The notes below the pieces were generated by a model. That model saw only the letters and a list, made by a program, of their open reading frames with translations, did not search any database and was not told the DNA's origin. A stretch of 64,000 bases of DNA from JANNBN01 sp963763885 (GTDB lineage Bacteria; Actinomycetota; Acidimicrobiia; Acidimicrobiales; JANYDT01): positions 1,150,087 through 1,214,086 of the forward strand of contig CAVXQD010000001.1 in assembly GCA_963763885.1 (NCBI GenBank), given 5' to 3'. How positions within the stretch are numbered: position 1 is the stretch's first letter; the number at the start of each line of letters is the position of its first letter. Of this stretch, positions 54,801 through 63,081 are shown piece by piece. Position numbers and translations under genes: made by a program.

Positions 54801-55485
54801 CCGTCACCTCGCGACGTTCGATGCCGACGCGCAGCGAGCACTCGACCTCGTCGCCTTACGCATCGGCTCCCGAAGCGTCAACACACCGCAGCCGGTCGTC
54901 ACGGATCGCATCGGTCCGAGGCCACCCGCCGACGACAGACTTCGCCCGAGCTGGGACCATGCCGTCCACACGATCGTCGACTACGAAACCCGCTACGGCA
55001 CCAGCCTCCTCCCGCCGAACGCATCCGACCGTCAACGACGCGATCACATCGCCATGACAATCGCGGCCGAGCCCTTCGAGAAGATCCATCAGCACCGCGT
55101 CGAGGTCCGCCGACTCGCCGACGAACACGCAGCCGCCCGCACGTCGCTACCCGTCGACGAGGCCACGATGGCACGAGTCGAGCGCGCCCTTCAGCCGCAC
55201 ATCGATGTTGCCGTCGCGTCGCCCGCCCGCTACATCACCGACCTGCTCGGCCCACGACCGAAGGACGCCGACAACGGAATCGAATGGTCAGCGGCAGCCG
55301 AGTCGATCGAACGTTGGCGACACCTCGATGGACGAACCCCACACGACCGATCCGACCTCCTCGACCCGCTCGTCCGAGCACTCGGCCCCGAACCCGCCAC
55401 GCCGTCGATCGAGTACGAGCTCGCCGTCGAAGCCGTCGAAGAACTGAAGCGCGGGCCGGCGCAGGACTCGCTCCGACTTCGGTAG
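51835..55485 (+). CDS. MobF/TrwC-type conjugative relaxase-helicase
   Basis: 1,216 residues from the GTG at 51835; the open frame upstream overlaps the divergent HEPN gene and is not used. An HTH-like insert (LLSTEQVAALLGSSEQYVRKL) lies near residue 120. The relaxase centre has NRHLEPQLHEHVLIANV, the three-His metal site. The helicase has Walker A GPAGTGKT near residue 565, Walker B ILIVDEAST and a C-terminal motif THIAQGATYA plus GLTRG. It is intact, unlike relaxase 1. It nicks oriT, binds covalently and unwinds DNA for transfer. The nick site is expected close by; the 11-base motif may mark the region. Confidence 0.9.
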   Translation: MPIVHVTPLGSAASDVDAAVGQIIDYLQRGSRVPAPNSSPVAYYADSAEGPGIWHGRGVGGEQLTGPVDPDVLREVLSGRHPRTGELLVAATGSAGRAQRNRPDVTVNQHGPADELLSTEQVAALLGSSEQYVRKLAIDTQRTPEKAATNRRARLQGIQLDSRAWAFRRDDVERFANAREEPKVVVAYDVTISVEKSISLAWVHADPEQRKVIEQGIDAGVNAAIAYLEDQALHVRRGRGSERADGVWAASYRHLTNRHLEPQLHEHVLIANVAAPLAPSTHPQRTQAIDARGLMHHAKTAGYVAGAVIRNHLSTQLGVEWNPVERGLADLAHVPRPVIDAMSTRRQEVISVTSELGLDSLKARQYAAQATRAAKQYPTDWDALEADWQQALATLGFTKHDWLQLTDQTRRKVAALTPRDIDELTTWLHSPDGVTRRNGIFGRRDVVQHLIDHDAAHGSNRLTADLVERLTDTWLASPDVVTVTVPAHQRARTGETRWYTTTAVLALEYDVINAYLTGMNQLVAAAQPDTVTAAINAWQTASGHTLGDDQAAMVHHITTSPDRYSIVVGPAGTGKTAALEVAARAWEASGWKPLGVAVTGSAADQLAASTGIPTRTVASLIRALENGDQALDARTILIVDEASTLSNRDHRTLTRAVQQASARMITVGDPAQHGAVDAGGLWAHLVNELGDRAARLDTNRRQTDPLMADVRLANTDYRDGRIAAALQRLNDHQRIHTAPTAGELLDDLAADWYLDRQHQHATGDRPSRMMAEHHTVRHQLNQRAQVLLRADGTLTGPGTRIGDATLYIGDEVVTRTRHAELRFDDGRRLRNGTHGTVAAIGTDPDGHHSVTVEFHDRGTLILDHNFLTATLRPGIVGGLTPAYAVTTHIAQGATYAAGRVVASDISSPEGIYVGLTRGTSDARVYAVRRHDLEPIERSDLGLPTVADTRATISALTDQLTKQPEASIATTADPDAARINELAKLRLPDLRHLATFDADAQRALDLVALRIGSRSVNTPQPVVTDRIGPRPPADDRLRPSWDHAVHTIVDYETRYGTSLLPPNASDRQRRDHIAMTIAAEPFEKIHQHRVEVRRLADEHAAARTSLPVDEATMARVERALQPHIDVAVASPARYITDLLGPRPKDADNGIEWSAAAESIERWRHLDGRTPHDRSDLLDPLVRALGPEPATPSIEYELAVEAVEELKRGPAQDSLRLR

Positions 55486-55545
55486 AGCCGTCGGAGCGGT
55501 TTGCTCGCCCCGCCGAAATCATGAGTTCGCCGTTACGCTGACAAC

Positions 55546-56034
55546 GTGGACCGCGTGCCGATCAAGGTCAGCAAGACCGAGGACGCTGCGCTGCTCTGCC
55601 GGCTGGTTCACGAGTCTTTTGCCGAGTACGAGGGTCATTTGGATCCCCCGTCGGCAGCAATGCACGAGACAGCAGAGTCGATCGAGTGGGAACTCCGGAA
55701 CGGGAGCATCGGGATGCTCGCGCTCGCCGACGACGTGCCCGTCGGATCCGTACTGGCCAAGCCCAAAGGACGCCATCTCTACTTCGGCCGCCTCAGCGTC
55801 CTGCCGACGTTTCGTCGGCACGCCGTTGGTGCGGCGCTCGTCGAAGCCGTGCAGTCCGAGGCGCGCAACGCGGGTCTCGACGGAATCGACTGCTCGGTGC
55901 GCATCGCCCTGGAGGCGAACCAACGGTTCTTCCTTTCGCTCGGGTTCGTCGAGGTCGGCCGGAACGCCCATCTCGGCTTCAACGAGCCCACGTCGATCGA
56001 CTACCGCAAGACCCTGAGCACCGCCCCGGACTGA
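55546..56034 (+). CDS. GNAT N-acetyltransferase
   Basis: 162 residues from a GTG start. The acetyl-CoA loop is clear: LYFGRLSVLPTFRRHAVGAALVEAVQSEAR (R-x-x-A/G-x-G form), with a final strand ANQRFFLSLGFVEVGRNAH. It is a typical single-domain acetyltransferase of unknown substrate. It lies 60 bases past the relaxase on the same strand, so it is cargo inside the transfer operon. Confidence 0.85.
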   Translation: MDRVPIKVSKTEDAALLCRLVHESFAEYEGHLDPPSAAMHETAESIEWELRNGSIGMLALADDVPVGSVLAKPKGRHLYFGRLSVLPTFRRHAVGAALVEAVQSEARNAGLDGIDCSVRIALEANQRFFLSLGFVEVGRNAHLGFNEPTSIDYRKTLSTAPD

Positions 56035-56167
56035 GCGCGCGCGGGCGGCCAGGCAGTGGCTGCAACCAAATGCTTGCCGGCTGCAATGAAAAATCGGCGC
56101 GCACAACCTTGTTCGCAAGGTGTTCCGCATCCTTTGCTGCAACGTTGCAGCCGCAACGTGCGACGGC

Positions 56168-56899
56168 ATGAACCTACTCACTGCCATCCGATCCGAATTC
56201 CAGACCACCGCCAACTCCTCTGAAGCCCGTCGGACGCTGACCCGCATCGCATCGAGCACCACGGTCCTCGCCGACTACGACAACCTTGCCGACGTCGTCC
56301 GAGCGATGCACAACGCCGAACTCGCCGACCAGGTCCGCATCCTCAACGCCCTCATCACCCACGCACCCACCGAACCGATGATCCGGCTCACGATCGTCGA
56401 AGCGTTCGCCCGCCTCGTCGGTCGGTACCGCCGGGTGACTGACCCGAACGACATCGACGACTACCGCTCCGAACTCGTCGCCGCCGTCCTCACGGAGGTT
56501 GACCGTCTCGCCGCACGAGGACCACACCCGTACCCGGCGACGATGATCGCCCGTGCCGTCGACCGCGCCGACAAGAAGTGGCGTCGACAAGCTGACGGCG
56601 CGCCCGTGCTCGTCGAGGACATCAACGACGAGATCCACGGACAGATCCTCATCGCTGATGTCGACGCCGACCCGTTCAGCCCCACCCGTGTCGACCTCTT
56701 CCTCGACACCGTCGTCGCTGCGGTGCGCGCCGGCGAACTGAGCCAACGAGACGGCGTCTTCATCGCGCGCCGCTTCCTCAACGGCGAAACCATCAGCGCC
56801 GAAGCACGACGCCGATTCGTGTGCGAGCGAGTCGTCCGACGCCAACTCGAGACCGCCATCGACACTCTCGCCCGCTACCACCAGGCGAACGCGGCATGA
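56168..56899 (+). CDS. hypothetical protein coupled to the coupling-protein gene
   Basis: 243 residues, helical and charged, without a known domain. The C-terminal third (SQRDGVFIARRFLNGETISAEARR, then RRQLETAIDTLARYH) has an HTH-like look reminiscent of sigma-region-4 proteins, but the match is weak. The start was chosen at ATG 56168. The stop overlaps the next start (ATGA at 56896), so it is co-translated with the coupling protein. The region upstream (56035-56167) contains a copy of the 11-base motif. Confidence 0.62.
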   Translation: MNLLTAIRSEFQTTANSSEARRTLTRIASSTTVLADYDNLADVVRAMHNAELADQVRILNALITHAPTEPMIRLTIVEAFARLVGRYRRVTDPNDIDDYRSELVAAVLTEVDRLAARGPHPYPATMIARAVDRADKKWRRQADGAPVLVEDINDEIHGQILIADVDADPFSPTRVDLFLDTVVAAVRAGELSQRDGVFIARRFLNGETISAEARRRFVCERVVRRQLETAIDTLARYHQANAA

Positions 56900-58950
56900 G
56901 CCCCGCCGGCCCCGCCCATCAGAACACCGGCGACCCCGCCGCACCGATCCTCGCCCTGCTCGCCGTCGCAGCGACTCTGATCGCCGGCCTCTACGCCGGA
57001 GCACAACTCGCCGCGCTCGTCATGCACCGACACCTCCTCCGAGACGTCACCCTCGACACGATCCTCCACCTCGCCCGCCACCTCCCCCAACACGCCACCC
57101 GACCCGCCGATGCCTGGCCGGCTGACTACCCACGAACGCTGCTGACCGGACCCGTCCCGTTCTGGACAGCGACCGTCGCCGTCTGGATCGTGACCGGCGC
57201 GCTCGCGTTCAGCATCGCCCGACTCTTCACCGGCAACCGCAACGTCGGACAAGACCGCGACGCACGATTCGGTGCACCCGCATGGTCACGCGAAGCAACA
57301 CGGGCCGACCTTGCGCCGCTCATCGTGAAAGGACCGACACCGGGACGCACGATCTTCGGAGTCTCAGCCGGGAAGCTCCTCGCCACCGAGAAACGGCCCG
57401 CCAAGACACGACGCCGTCAACACGAACGACAAGGTGACCGCGGCGGAGTGCTCGTTGTCGGACCTGCACGATGCGGTAAGACCGTGATCGCCATCGGAGC
57501 GATCCTCGAACACGACTGGGGACCGCTCATCGCATCGTCCGTGAAGACCGACCTGCTCCAAGCAACGATCCGGCGACGCAAGGCGCTCGACGACGTCGCC
57601 ATCTTCGACCCGCTCGATTCGACCGAAGGCATGGGCAACATCGGCTGGTCGCCGCTCCCGTTCTGCGCCACCGCTGTCGGTGCCCAAGCTGTTGCGAACA
57701 ACCTCATCGCCGCAGCACCAACAGGGCGCGGCGGATCGAACCACGACTTCTGGACCGAGCAAGCCGGCCGACTCGCGTGGGCGTTGCTCTACGCCGCTGC
57801 GATCGGGTCGAAGACGATGCGCGACGTCGTGCTGTGGACCGCTGTGCCACCCAAGACGCAGAAGGGCGGCAAGCAGGTCCCGACGGACAAGTACTCATTG
57901 CTGCTCCATCAGATCCTCACGAACGCGTTCGCCATGTCGGATCACGCCGAAGATGCAGAGCTAGCGATCGCGATCGTCGCCGGTATCTGGGCCGAGGCGC
58001 CCGAGACCAGTTCCAGCATCTACGCCGCAAGCCAGATCCTGTTCAAGCCATGGGAAGACACCCGCGTCGCGAAGAACTCAAGACTCGCCGACAGCGTCGA
58101 TCTCGACTGGCTCCTCGGCGGGCACGGCCGACGATCGCTGTACATCTGCATGCCATCGAAACCCGGCGAGGCGGAACGGTTCGCGATCGTGTTCGGAGGA
58201 TTGATCAGCACACTTACTGACGAGGCATACGAGCGCCGCAACCGCGACAACAAGGCGCTCCCCAACGTGCTCCTCGTACTCGACGAAGCCGGCAACACCG
58301 CAGCGTCGTGGCTGCCGTCACTGTCGACCACGTGCGCGTCGGTAGGGATCACGCTCATGACGTTCTGGCAGTCACTCGCACAGATCACCCACCGCTACGG
58401 AGACCAGACCAACACGCTGGTAACCAACCACACCACCAAGATCTTCTTCGGTGGCATCAGCGACGCCCTGACCGGCGATGCCGCTGCGAAGCTCTCCGGC
58501 AACCAAGAAGTACTCACCCGATCAGCGACTACTGATCGGACGATGACCGGCCGTCACTCGACGACAGAGAACACGACGGCCACGGCGCTCGTCTCGGCCG
58601 ACCTCGTCCGCCAGATCAAACCGTTCCACGCGCTCTGCATCCATGGCACGCTTCAGCCGATCCACCTGCGGGCTCGGAAGTGGTGGCGTGACCGCTCTCT
58701 CCGAGCACGGTCAGATGCCAAACAGCTGCCGGAGCGAACACTCGCCGATCGACTCAAGCCCTACGCGCCCGCCGCCGCCGATTCCGGTCGTGATCGAGCA
58801 CCAGAGACCAGGGGCTTCCCAGGAGACCACCGGCGAGGGACAGCACACCACCGAAGAGACGGAACGGGAACACGATTGCCGAGCGGACAAGACGAGACGC
58901 CGCGCGGGAATTCGACATCATTCAGCTCCCCTCGAAGTCGGCGACAGTGA
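56896..58950 (+). CDS. type IV coupling protein (TraG/VirD4-like ATPase)
   Basis: 684 residues. Two N-terminal transmembrane helices (about residues 18-45 and 90-112) are followed by the VirD4/TraG ATPase core with Walker A VVGPARCGKT and Walker B VLLVLDEAGN, and the TFWQSLAQI segment conserved in the family. The C-terminal 70 residues are basic and Arg-rich, perhaps for DNA or relaxosome contact. It links the relaxosome to the mating channel. A T-tailed hairpin terminates it at 58960-58984. Confidence 0.87.
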   Translation: MSPAGPAHQNTGDPAAPILALLAVAATLIAGLYAGAQLAALVMHRHLLRDVTLDTILHLARHLPQHATRPADAWPADYPRTLLTGPVPFWTATVAVWIVTGALAFSIARLFTGNRNVGQDRDARFGAPAWSREATRADLAPLIVKGPTPGRTIFGVSAGKLLATEKRPAKTRRRQHERQGDRGGVLVVGPARCGKTVIAIGAILEHDWGPLIASSVKTDLLQATIRRRKALDDVAIFDPLDSTEGMGNIGWSPLPFCATAVGAQAVANNLIAAAPTGRGGSNHDFWTEQAGRLAWALLYAAAIGSKTMRDVVLWTAVPPKTQKGGKQVPTDKYSLLLHQILTNAFAMSDHAEDAELAIAIVAGIWAEAPETSSSIYAASQILFKPWEDTRVAKNSRLADSVDLDWLLGGHGRRSLYICMPSKPGEAERFAIVFGGLISTLTDEAYERRNRDNKALPNVLLVLDEAGNTAASWLPSLSTTCASVGITLMTFWQSLAQITHRYGDQTNTLVTNHTTKIFFGGISDALTGDAAAKLSGNQEVLTRSATTDRTMTGRHSTTENTTATALVSADLVRQIKPFHALCIHGTLQPIHLRARKWWRDRSLRARSDAKQLPERTLADRLKPYAPAAADSGRDRAPETRGFPGDHRRGTAHHRRDGTGTRLPSGQDETPRGNSTSFSSPRSRRQ

Positions 58951-58959
58951 TTGAACAGT

Positions 58960-58984
58960 AGCGGCGAGCGATGTCGCCGCTTTT
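58960..58984 (+). terminator. rho-independent terminator after the coupling protein
   Basis: AGCGGCGA (58960-58967) and TCGCCGCT (58974-58981) form a perfect 8-bp stem with a 6-base loop, followed by TTT. It lies 10 bases past the stop codon of the right-module coupling protein and ends the rightward operon. The remaining 178 bases to 59162 hold nothing recognisable. Confidence 0.72.
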
Positions 58985-59162
58985 CACGTAGACCGGAGCC
59001 GCTTCAGAGGCAAGGCATGGCCCGAACGTCAGAGGAAGCGCACAGCTACAAGCGACTCCTGCTCATCGCACATCCCGGGGTGGGTCGCTGCGAATAGCCA
59101 CGCCGATAACTCGACTTTCTGACGCCGCGATCGTCGGCCGCTACATCTTCCGTAACTGATCG

Positions 59163-59549
59163 TCAGACGCGATGCTTCGCCGAAGTCGCAGTGTGGCCGC
59201 CCTTGGTGAGGTGCCGGACGGCGACGCGTGCGTAGTTTCGGAGGTCGTCTTTCGACACCACCACCCCTGGCAAAATTGGAGACGCTTTCGATGATCTGAA
59301 TTTCGCGAGCCCGAAGGTCATGGTGGTCACACCTTGGGCTGACGTGATCCCGATTTCCATGATGGTTCCAGTCTCCTTGCCCGAGGTTTTGCGGTAGGAA
59401 AGCGCGCTGCCTTCTTCGCCGACGAGGGTGTAGGGGTTGCCGGCGAGCGCAATGCCCGTGAGGCCGGCGGATTTGCGGGCCATAGCCCCCATCGCAGCCT
59501 GCTTTGCAACTTCGGGAGTGGCGTTCGTTGTGATGACGATGTCGTACAT
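59163..59549 (-). CDS. hypothetical protein of the right module
   Basis: 128 residues from the ATG at 59549, with GGAGGAA 5 bases upstream. Longer readings (to 59891) lack a ribosome site. It contains beta-strands (YDIVITTNATPEVA, IALAGNPYTLVGEEG, TIMEIGITSAQGVTTMTFG) and ends basic. No signal peptide or membrane helix. No family recognised. It is followed by the converging terminator of the coupling protein. Confidence 0.6.
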   Translation of the reverse strand: MYDIVITTNATPEVAKQAAMGAMARKSAGLTGIALAGNPYTLVGEEGSALSYRKTSGKETGTIMEIGITSAQGVTTMTFGLAKFRSSKASPILPGVVVSKDDLRNYARVAVRHLTKGGHTATSAKHRV

Positions 59550-59679
59550 GTGTTCCTCCGGGACGAGTGATTCGGTGTATTGGACTTGGCGGATTCTTGC
59601 GTAAGTTTGGCGGGTCGGTCCCTGCGCGCTCATCGAGGGAGACTCCCGTCCGTCTGCGAGAGCCTCCCAGGGATACCAG

Positions 59680-60516
59680 CTACGGGTTGACGTAGCCGCG
59701 GTAGTTGGGGATGTCAGTGATTGCATACTCCGAGATCGGAAGTCCGGCACCTTCGAACCCGCGGGTGCCGATGATGCGTCCGCTGCCGATCGAGATTGCG
59801 GCATGCCCAGCGCTGTTCGCTGGGTTGGCTCCCCAGAAAACGAGCGCTCCGGCCGGGGGTGTTCCACCGGAGAGGCGGCCTTGGGCTGCATAGGTGTTCA
59901 TGACGTCTATCGCTCGGCCGGTAGGAAGGTCTCGGCGGCCCATCCCGAAGTAGTACGCGTCGTAGGCGAACAGGTAGCACCATCCTGACCAGCCGTACGC
60001 GGCGTTGCCGTTTTGTTCAGCGGCGGTCGGCGTTGTGGCACCCACGTGGTTGCGTGCCCATTGGTCGGCACCGTTCGCTGGTTGAGGTGCTCCGCATTCG
60101 GGTTCACCGGGGGTGAGCTGGTTCGCAGCATTGGGGGTGGTCAGATATCGGTCGGCGATGTAGCCCTGGCCTCGTGCGGTGCGAACGATATGCCAACGAC
60201 GATTCGCAAACGGTCCCACAGCCGTTCCCCATGTTCCGCAGACCAGATCCGCCCAGTCGCCGTCGTAGCCACCGGGTCCGGTCTTCGCTGAGTTCATGTC
60301 GGCCGCGGCACGGAACAAGATCCCGGCGGGGAGCGGATAAGCGGTGTTCGTGATCGTCACCCGGCTAGCAGCCGAGGCCGGAGCCGGGGATAGGAGGGGG
60401 ACTGCAGCAACGCTCATCGCGAGCAACATCGCTCCTGCTGTGATCTTGGCTCGCTTACCTGCTGTTTCGGTGCCGATGGTGAAGAGACCATCCTCTTCCT
60501 TACGTTTGGTGAACAT
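59680..60516 (-). CDS. secreted CHAP/NlpC-like cysteine peptidase
   Basis: 278 residues; AAGGAG 6 bases before the ATG. A signal peptide (AGAMLLAMSVAAVPLLSPAP then ASA-A) is followed by an SH3-like region (WGTAVGPFANRRWHIVRTARG). The C-terminal domain has the papain-like Cys (GWSGWCYLFAYDAYYFG) and His (AGHAAISIGSGRIIG) of CHAP/NlpC peptidases. It probably opens peptidoglycan for the conjugation channel. It is the second of several minus-strand genes near a secreted neighbour. Confidence 0.8.
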   Translation of the reverse strand: MFTKRKEEDGLFTIGTETAGKRAKITAGAMLLAMSVAAVPLLSPAPASAASRVTITNTAYPLPAGILFRAAADMNSAKTGPGGYDGDWADLVCGTWGTAVGPFANRRWHIVRTARGQGYIADRYLTTPNAANQLTPGEPECGAPQPANGADQWARNHVGATTPTAAEQNGNAAYGWSGWCYLFAYDAYYFGMGRRDLPTGRAIDVMNTYAAQGRLSGGTPPAGALVFWGANPANSAGHAAISIGSGRIIGTRGFEGAGLPISEYAITDIPNYRGYVNP

Positions 60517-60640
60517 CTAAGGCTCCTTGTTGATTGCGCTCGACGTTCGAGTGCAGTTCCACGAGACCGCATCTCGACCTCGGTAAACCACCGACGAAAA
60601 GTTGTGGATCGCGTTGCCTTTGCAAAGGGCGGAGCGCGCA

Positions 60641-60677
60641 GAAGGGCTGTCACCGAACTGGTTCGTGACAGCCCTTC
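60641..60677. terminator. 13-bp perfect hairpin
   Basis: GAAGGGCTGTCAC (60641-60653) and its exact complement (60665-60677) enclose an 11-base loop. It lies 35 bases past the stop of the small secreted protein gene on the minus strand. No T-run follows, but the stem is very strong. Confidence 0.5.
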
Positions 60678-60711
60678 GAGCAGAATGAAGCCTCAGCTCA
60701 GTCGGTTGGCT

Positions 60712-61080
60712 TCACCGATAGCAGCTCCACGAATAGGGGCTGGAGGGGTTATTGGTGGCCGCCCATGCGCCTCGCCCGTACTGCATTGAGCACCCGGCGT
60801 TGAGGTCGATGCCGTAGGAGTTGGGGCCCCAGAAGCACCTCCACGAGTAGGCGTTGTTCGGTCGTACGTTGGCAGCGTAGGCATCGCCCCAGGCGATCGA
60901 CGATGGGTAAGATGCAGCGCACACCCAGTTGATATTGATACCGCCCAGCCGGGCCGCGGCGTGGGCGGGCGGTGCGGCAACGACACCAAAGCCGATCGAT
61001 GTTGCGAGAGACCCCACGACAGCGCAAGCTCGAAAGGCCGTTCGAGCCCATACGCTGTGGGTTCGTTCAATGTTGGGCAT
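60712..61080 (-). CDS. small secreted protein with Cys pairs
   Basis: 122 residues from the ATG at 61080 (GAGGAG 7 bases upstream). A signal peptide (AFRACAVVGSLATSIGFGVVA ... AHA-A) precedes a mature domain of about 75 residues with four cysteines (WVCAASYP, WRCFWGP, GCSMQYG, SWSCYR) and aromatic blocks, probably disulfide-linked. It ends ...CYR. Small secreted proteins of this type often bind cell wall or partner pili. No family is recognised. It is co-located with the CHAP-type peptidase gene. Confidence 0.65.
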   Translation of the reverse strand: MPNIERTHSVWARTAFRACAVVGSLATSIGFGVVAAPPAHAAARLGGININWVCAASYPSSIAWGDAYAANVRPNNAYSWRCFWGPNSYGIDLNAGCSMQYGRGAWAATNNPSSPYSWSCYR

Positions 61081-61186
61081 TGTTCTTCTCCTCGTGCGAC
61101 AGCCTCGAACGGTTCGAGACTGCTTCGAGTACCAGAGGACCAGAATCAACACGACGCGGGATAGCAACCTCGGGTTGGGTTTCGCG

Positions 61187-62641
61187 TTACCGCTGGAAGT
61201 TCACGAGTTCGATGCGCCCAACGCCGTGACGATCGGGCACGTATCCTGCGGTGAGGTTGTCGCCGAACCCGGCAGAATAGTCGCGGTGAAAATTTTGGAA
61301 GCCTTCCGGGCAGGAGTGGCGGCGGACGCCGGGCCCTGCGAATACTGGCGTAACTCCAAAAGATCGTTGAAGGTTCGCTAAGACCAACGATGCCGTGGAC
61401 ATCGCTCGCTCCGTGTAGGCCATGCGCCGAGATCTTTCGGCTGGTTCGCTTCCTCCGGCAAACGGGTGGTTGGTTTCCACGATGATTGAGGGTTGACGTG
61501 AATTCATGGCAGCAGCGCGTAGAGCGTCGCGCCATTGTTTGGTGTTTTCGGTGTTGCCGTCCGCGGCTTCCCATCGTTCAATTAGTTGATCGGTCTGGTC
61601 CAATATGACGACAACAGTTCGCAGATCGTCATTTGACGCCAAAAAATCAAGAGCTGGGTGTGACGCCATGAAAGGTTCACCTCCGTTGTCTGAAAGTCGT
61701 CCCGCTATCACATAATTCGTGCGAGAGTCTCGGGTTGCGGTCAGCGAGCGAAACGCAGTTGCGTAGTGCCGGGCGTCCTTAGCGATAGCGCCGAAGAGAG
61801 AAACGGCGAGCCGACGATCGTTCGCAAAACCGAACCCAAGGCTATGGGCAATTAGCGATCCGACGTCGTCGGGCCAAGAATGCACAGTCGTACCAATGAC
61901 CACGATGCTGTGCAAAGTTGCTTGTGAAACGCCGAGAACAGGTGGTCGAGGTGCATCTAAAACCTCGACGGCCCACATCGACTTGTTCACCTCTGTTGCT
62001 GTCGGGTACTGGTCTTGCCCTCGATCTCCGATTTCGATCGCCCCAGCTGCGGCCAAAGCTGGCCCGAGTTCTCGCCGAGCGAGTTCGACGAGGTCCTGTC
62101 CGCTCGTGGTCGGACGATCATTCGCGACCAGGGTCAATCGGTTTGCGACATGCATTTCATAGCCAGACGGCCCCTCGTACACTGGTCGGCACCCGATTGA
62201 CCAGCCACTTGTTTCGAGAACGGCCTTCGCAACAAGCGCTGGGCCGCTGGCTGCCGCCAGCTGTGCAAGTTGCTCCTGTTGCTCACGATTCCGGATCTCG
62301 AGTTGATGCTTCTCGAGCATCGCTGTACCGAAGGTTTCGGGAACTACTCCCAAACACGCGAGGCCGACAAAGACGTCGAGCCCGGCAGCCTCGTTTAGCT
62401 TCGCGAAACGTTTGAACGGCACCTTTCCGGGCCCATGCAAGTAGCCCTTGACGGTCCCCCGTGTGACGTTAAGTAGCCGAGCGGCGGCGCGTATGTAAGT
62501 GTCTTGTTTCACCCCAGTCTTCGCCAGATGATCTCGTATGTAGTCCCGCCATCGATCCCATGGGAGGTCGTCATCCGCTGGATCGTTCGCCACGGGCGTT
62601 TTCGGAACCTGAGATCGACTGGCTGCCTCATTCGGTGACAT
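61187..62641 (-). CDS. large HTH-start regulator-like protein
   Basis: 484 residues from the ATG at 62641. The first part (YIRAAARLLNVTRGTVKGYL) is an HTH. The rest is a long mixed domain with several beta/alpha blocks, among them TVVVILDQTDQLIERW and PSIIVETNHPFAGG. I recognise no family. A palindrome (GACCGAT, 62643-62649, and ATCGGTC, 62653-62659) lies right in front of the start, so self-regulation is likely. Its 5' side meets the second SSB gene. No clear ribosome site is seen. Confidence 0.6.
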   Translation of the reverse strand: MSPNEAASRSQVPKTPVANDPADDDLPWDRWRDYIRDHLAKTGVKQDTYIRAAARLLNVTRGTVKGYLHGPGKVPFKRFAKLNEAAGLDVFVGLACLGVVPETFGTAMLEKHQLEIRNREQQEQLAQLAAASGPALVAKAVLETSGWSIGCRPVYEGPSGYEMHVANRLTLVANDRPTTSGQDLVELARRELGPALAAAGAIEIGDRGQDQYPTATEVNKSMWAVEVLDAPRPPVLGVSQATLHSIVVIGTTVHSWPDDVGSLIAHSLGFGFANDRRLAVSLFGAIAKDARHYATAFRSLTATRDSRTNYVIAGRLSDNGGEPFMASHPALDFLASNDDLRTVVVILDQTDQLIERWEAADGNTENTKQWRDALRAAAMNSRQPSIIVETNHPFAGGSEPAERSRRMAYTERAMSTASLVLANLQRSFGVTPVFAGPGVRRHSCPEGFQNFHRDYSAGFGDNLTAGYVPDRHGVGRIELVNFQR

Positions 62642-62642
62642 C

Positions 62643-62659
62643 GACCGATCGTATCGGTC
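62643..62659. promoter_or_regulatory. 7-bp palindrome before the 61187-62641 gene
   Basis: GACCGAT-CGT-ATCGGTC stands two bases before the chosen ATG. It is a candidate operator for the encoded HTH protein, or for a neighbour; evidence is the symmetry and position only. Confidence 0.45.
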
Positions 62660-62718
62660 AAGTCCATTCCGACGTCGGTTCCAGCCTCTCCCGGTCGGCG
62701 CAATCGAAACTGCAGGAA

Positions 62719-63081
62719 TCAAGTCGGTGAATCTATGCCCCCGGACGTATCCTCGACTTCGTCAATGAGCTGGAGACGGTCCACGCGGAGCGATGTGCGG
62801 GTTTGCTTCTTGCCGTCGGGGCCGAGGTACTCGTGCTGGGTGAGTTGGCCGTCGACGGCGACGACTCGGCCCTTTACGATGTGCTGGGCGACAGCGGCGA
62901 CTCGTGACCATGCCTGGACTTCGATGATCACGGAGCCGACGTAGGTGTCGTTCGGCGTGCGGATGCTGAACGTTGTGAGTGTGGTTTCGCCGTGACGTGA
63001 GGTCACGTGCTTGGTGACGGGGTCGCCGACGGCACGGCCGGCGAGGATGCATCGGTTGAGACTGAGTCGGGTGCTGCTCAT
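62719..63081 (-). CDS. ssb: single-stranded DNA-binding protein, second copy
   Basis: 120 residues from the ATG at 63081, with a good AAGGAG ribosome site; it overlaps the preceding stop by four bases. The OB-fold includes NRCILAGRAVGDPV, TLTTFSIRT, VGSVIIEVQAWSRVAAVAQH, GRVVAVDGQLTQHEY and TSLRVDRLQLID. No acidic tip is seen. It is the second SSB of the element, in the opposite orientation to the 46969 gene and under separate control. Confidence 0.85.
   Translation of the reverse strand: MSSTRLSLNRCILAGRAVGDPVTKHVTSRHGETTLTTFSIRTPNDTYVGSVIIEVQAWSRVAAVAQHIVKGRVVAVDGQLTQHEYLGPDGKKQTRTSLRVDRLQLIDEVEDTSGGIDSPT

Larger units (their letters stand above)
50478..56069. repeat. family of an 11-base motif, TTGGTTGCAGC
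   Basis: Exact copies on the plus strand at 50478-50488, 53037-53047 and 53398-53408; complementary copies at 52273-52283 and 56059-56069. Ten-base relatives (GGTTGCAGCC) occur near 52197 and 53069, and a GGAGGTTGC/GCAACCTCC hairpin at 50533-50553. Two coding copies are read in different frames, so the conservation is at the DNA level. Confidence 0.6.

Noticed and set aside
59550..59891. Long N-terminal extension of the 59163 gene
   Set aside because: It overlaps the peptidase gene on the same strand and lacks a ribosome site; ATG 59549 has a clear one.
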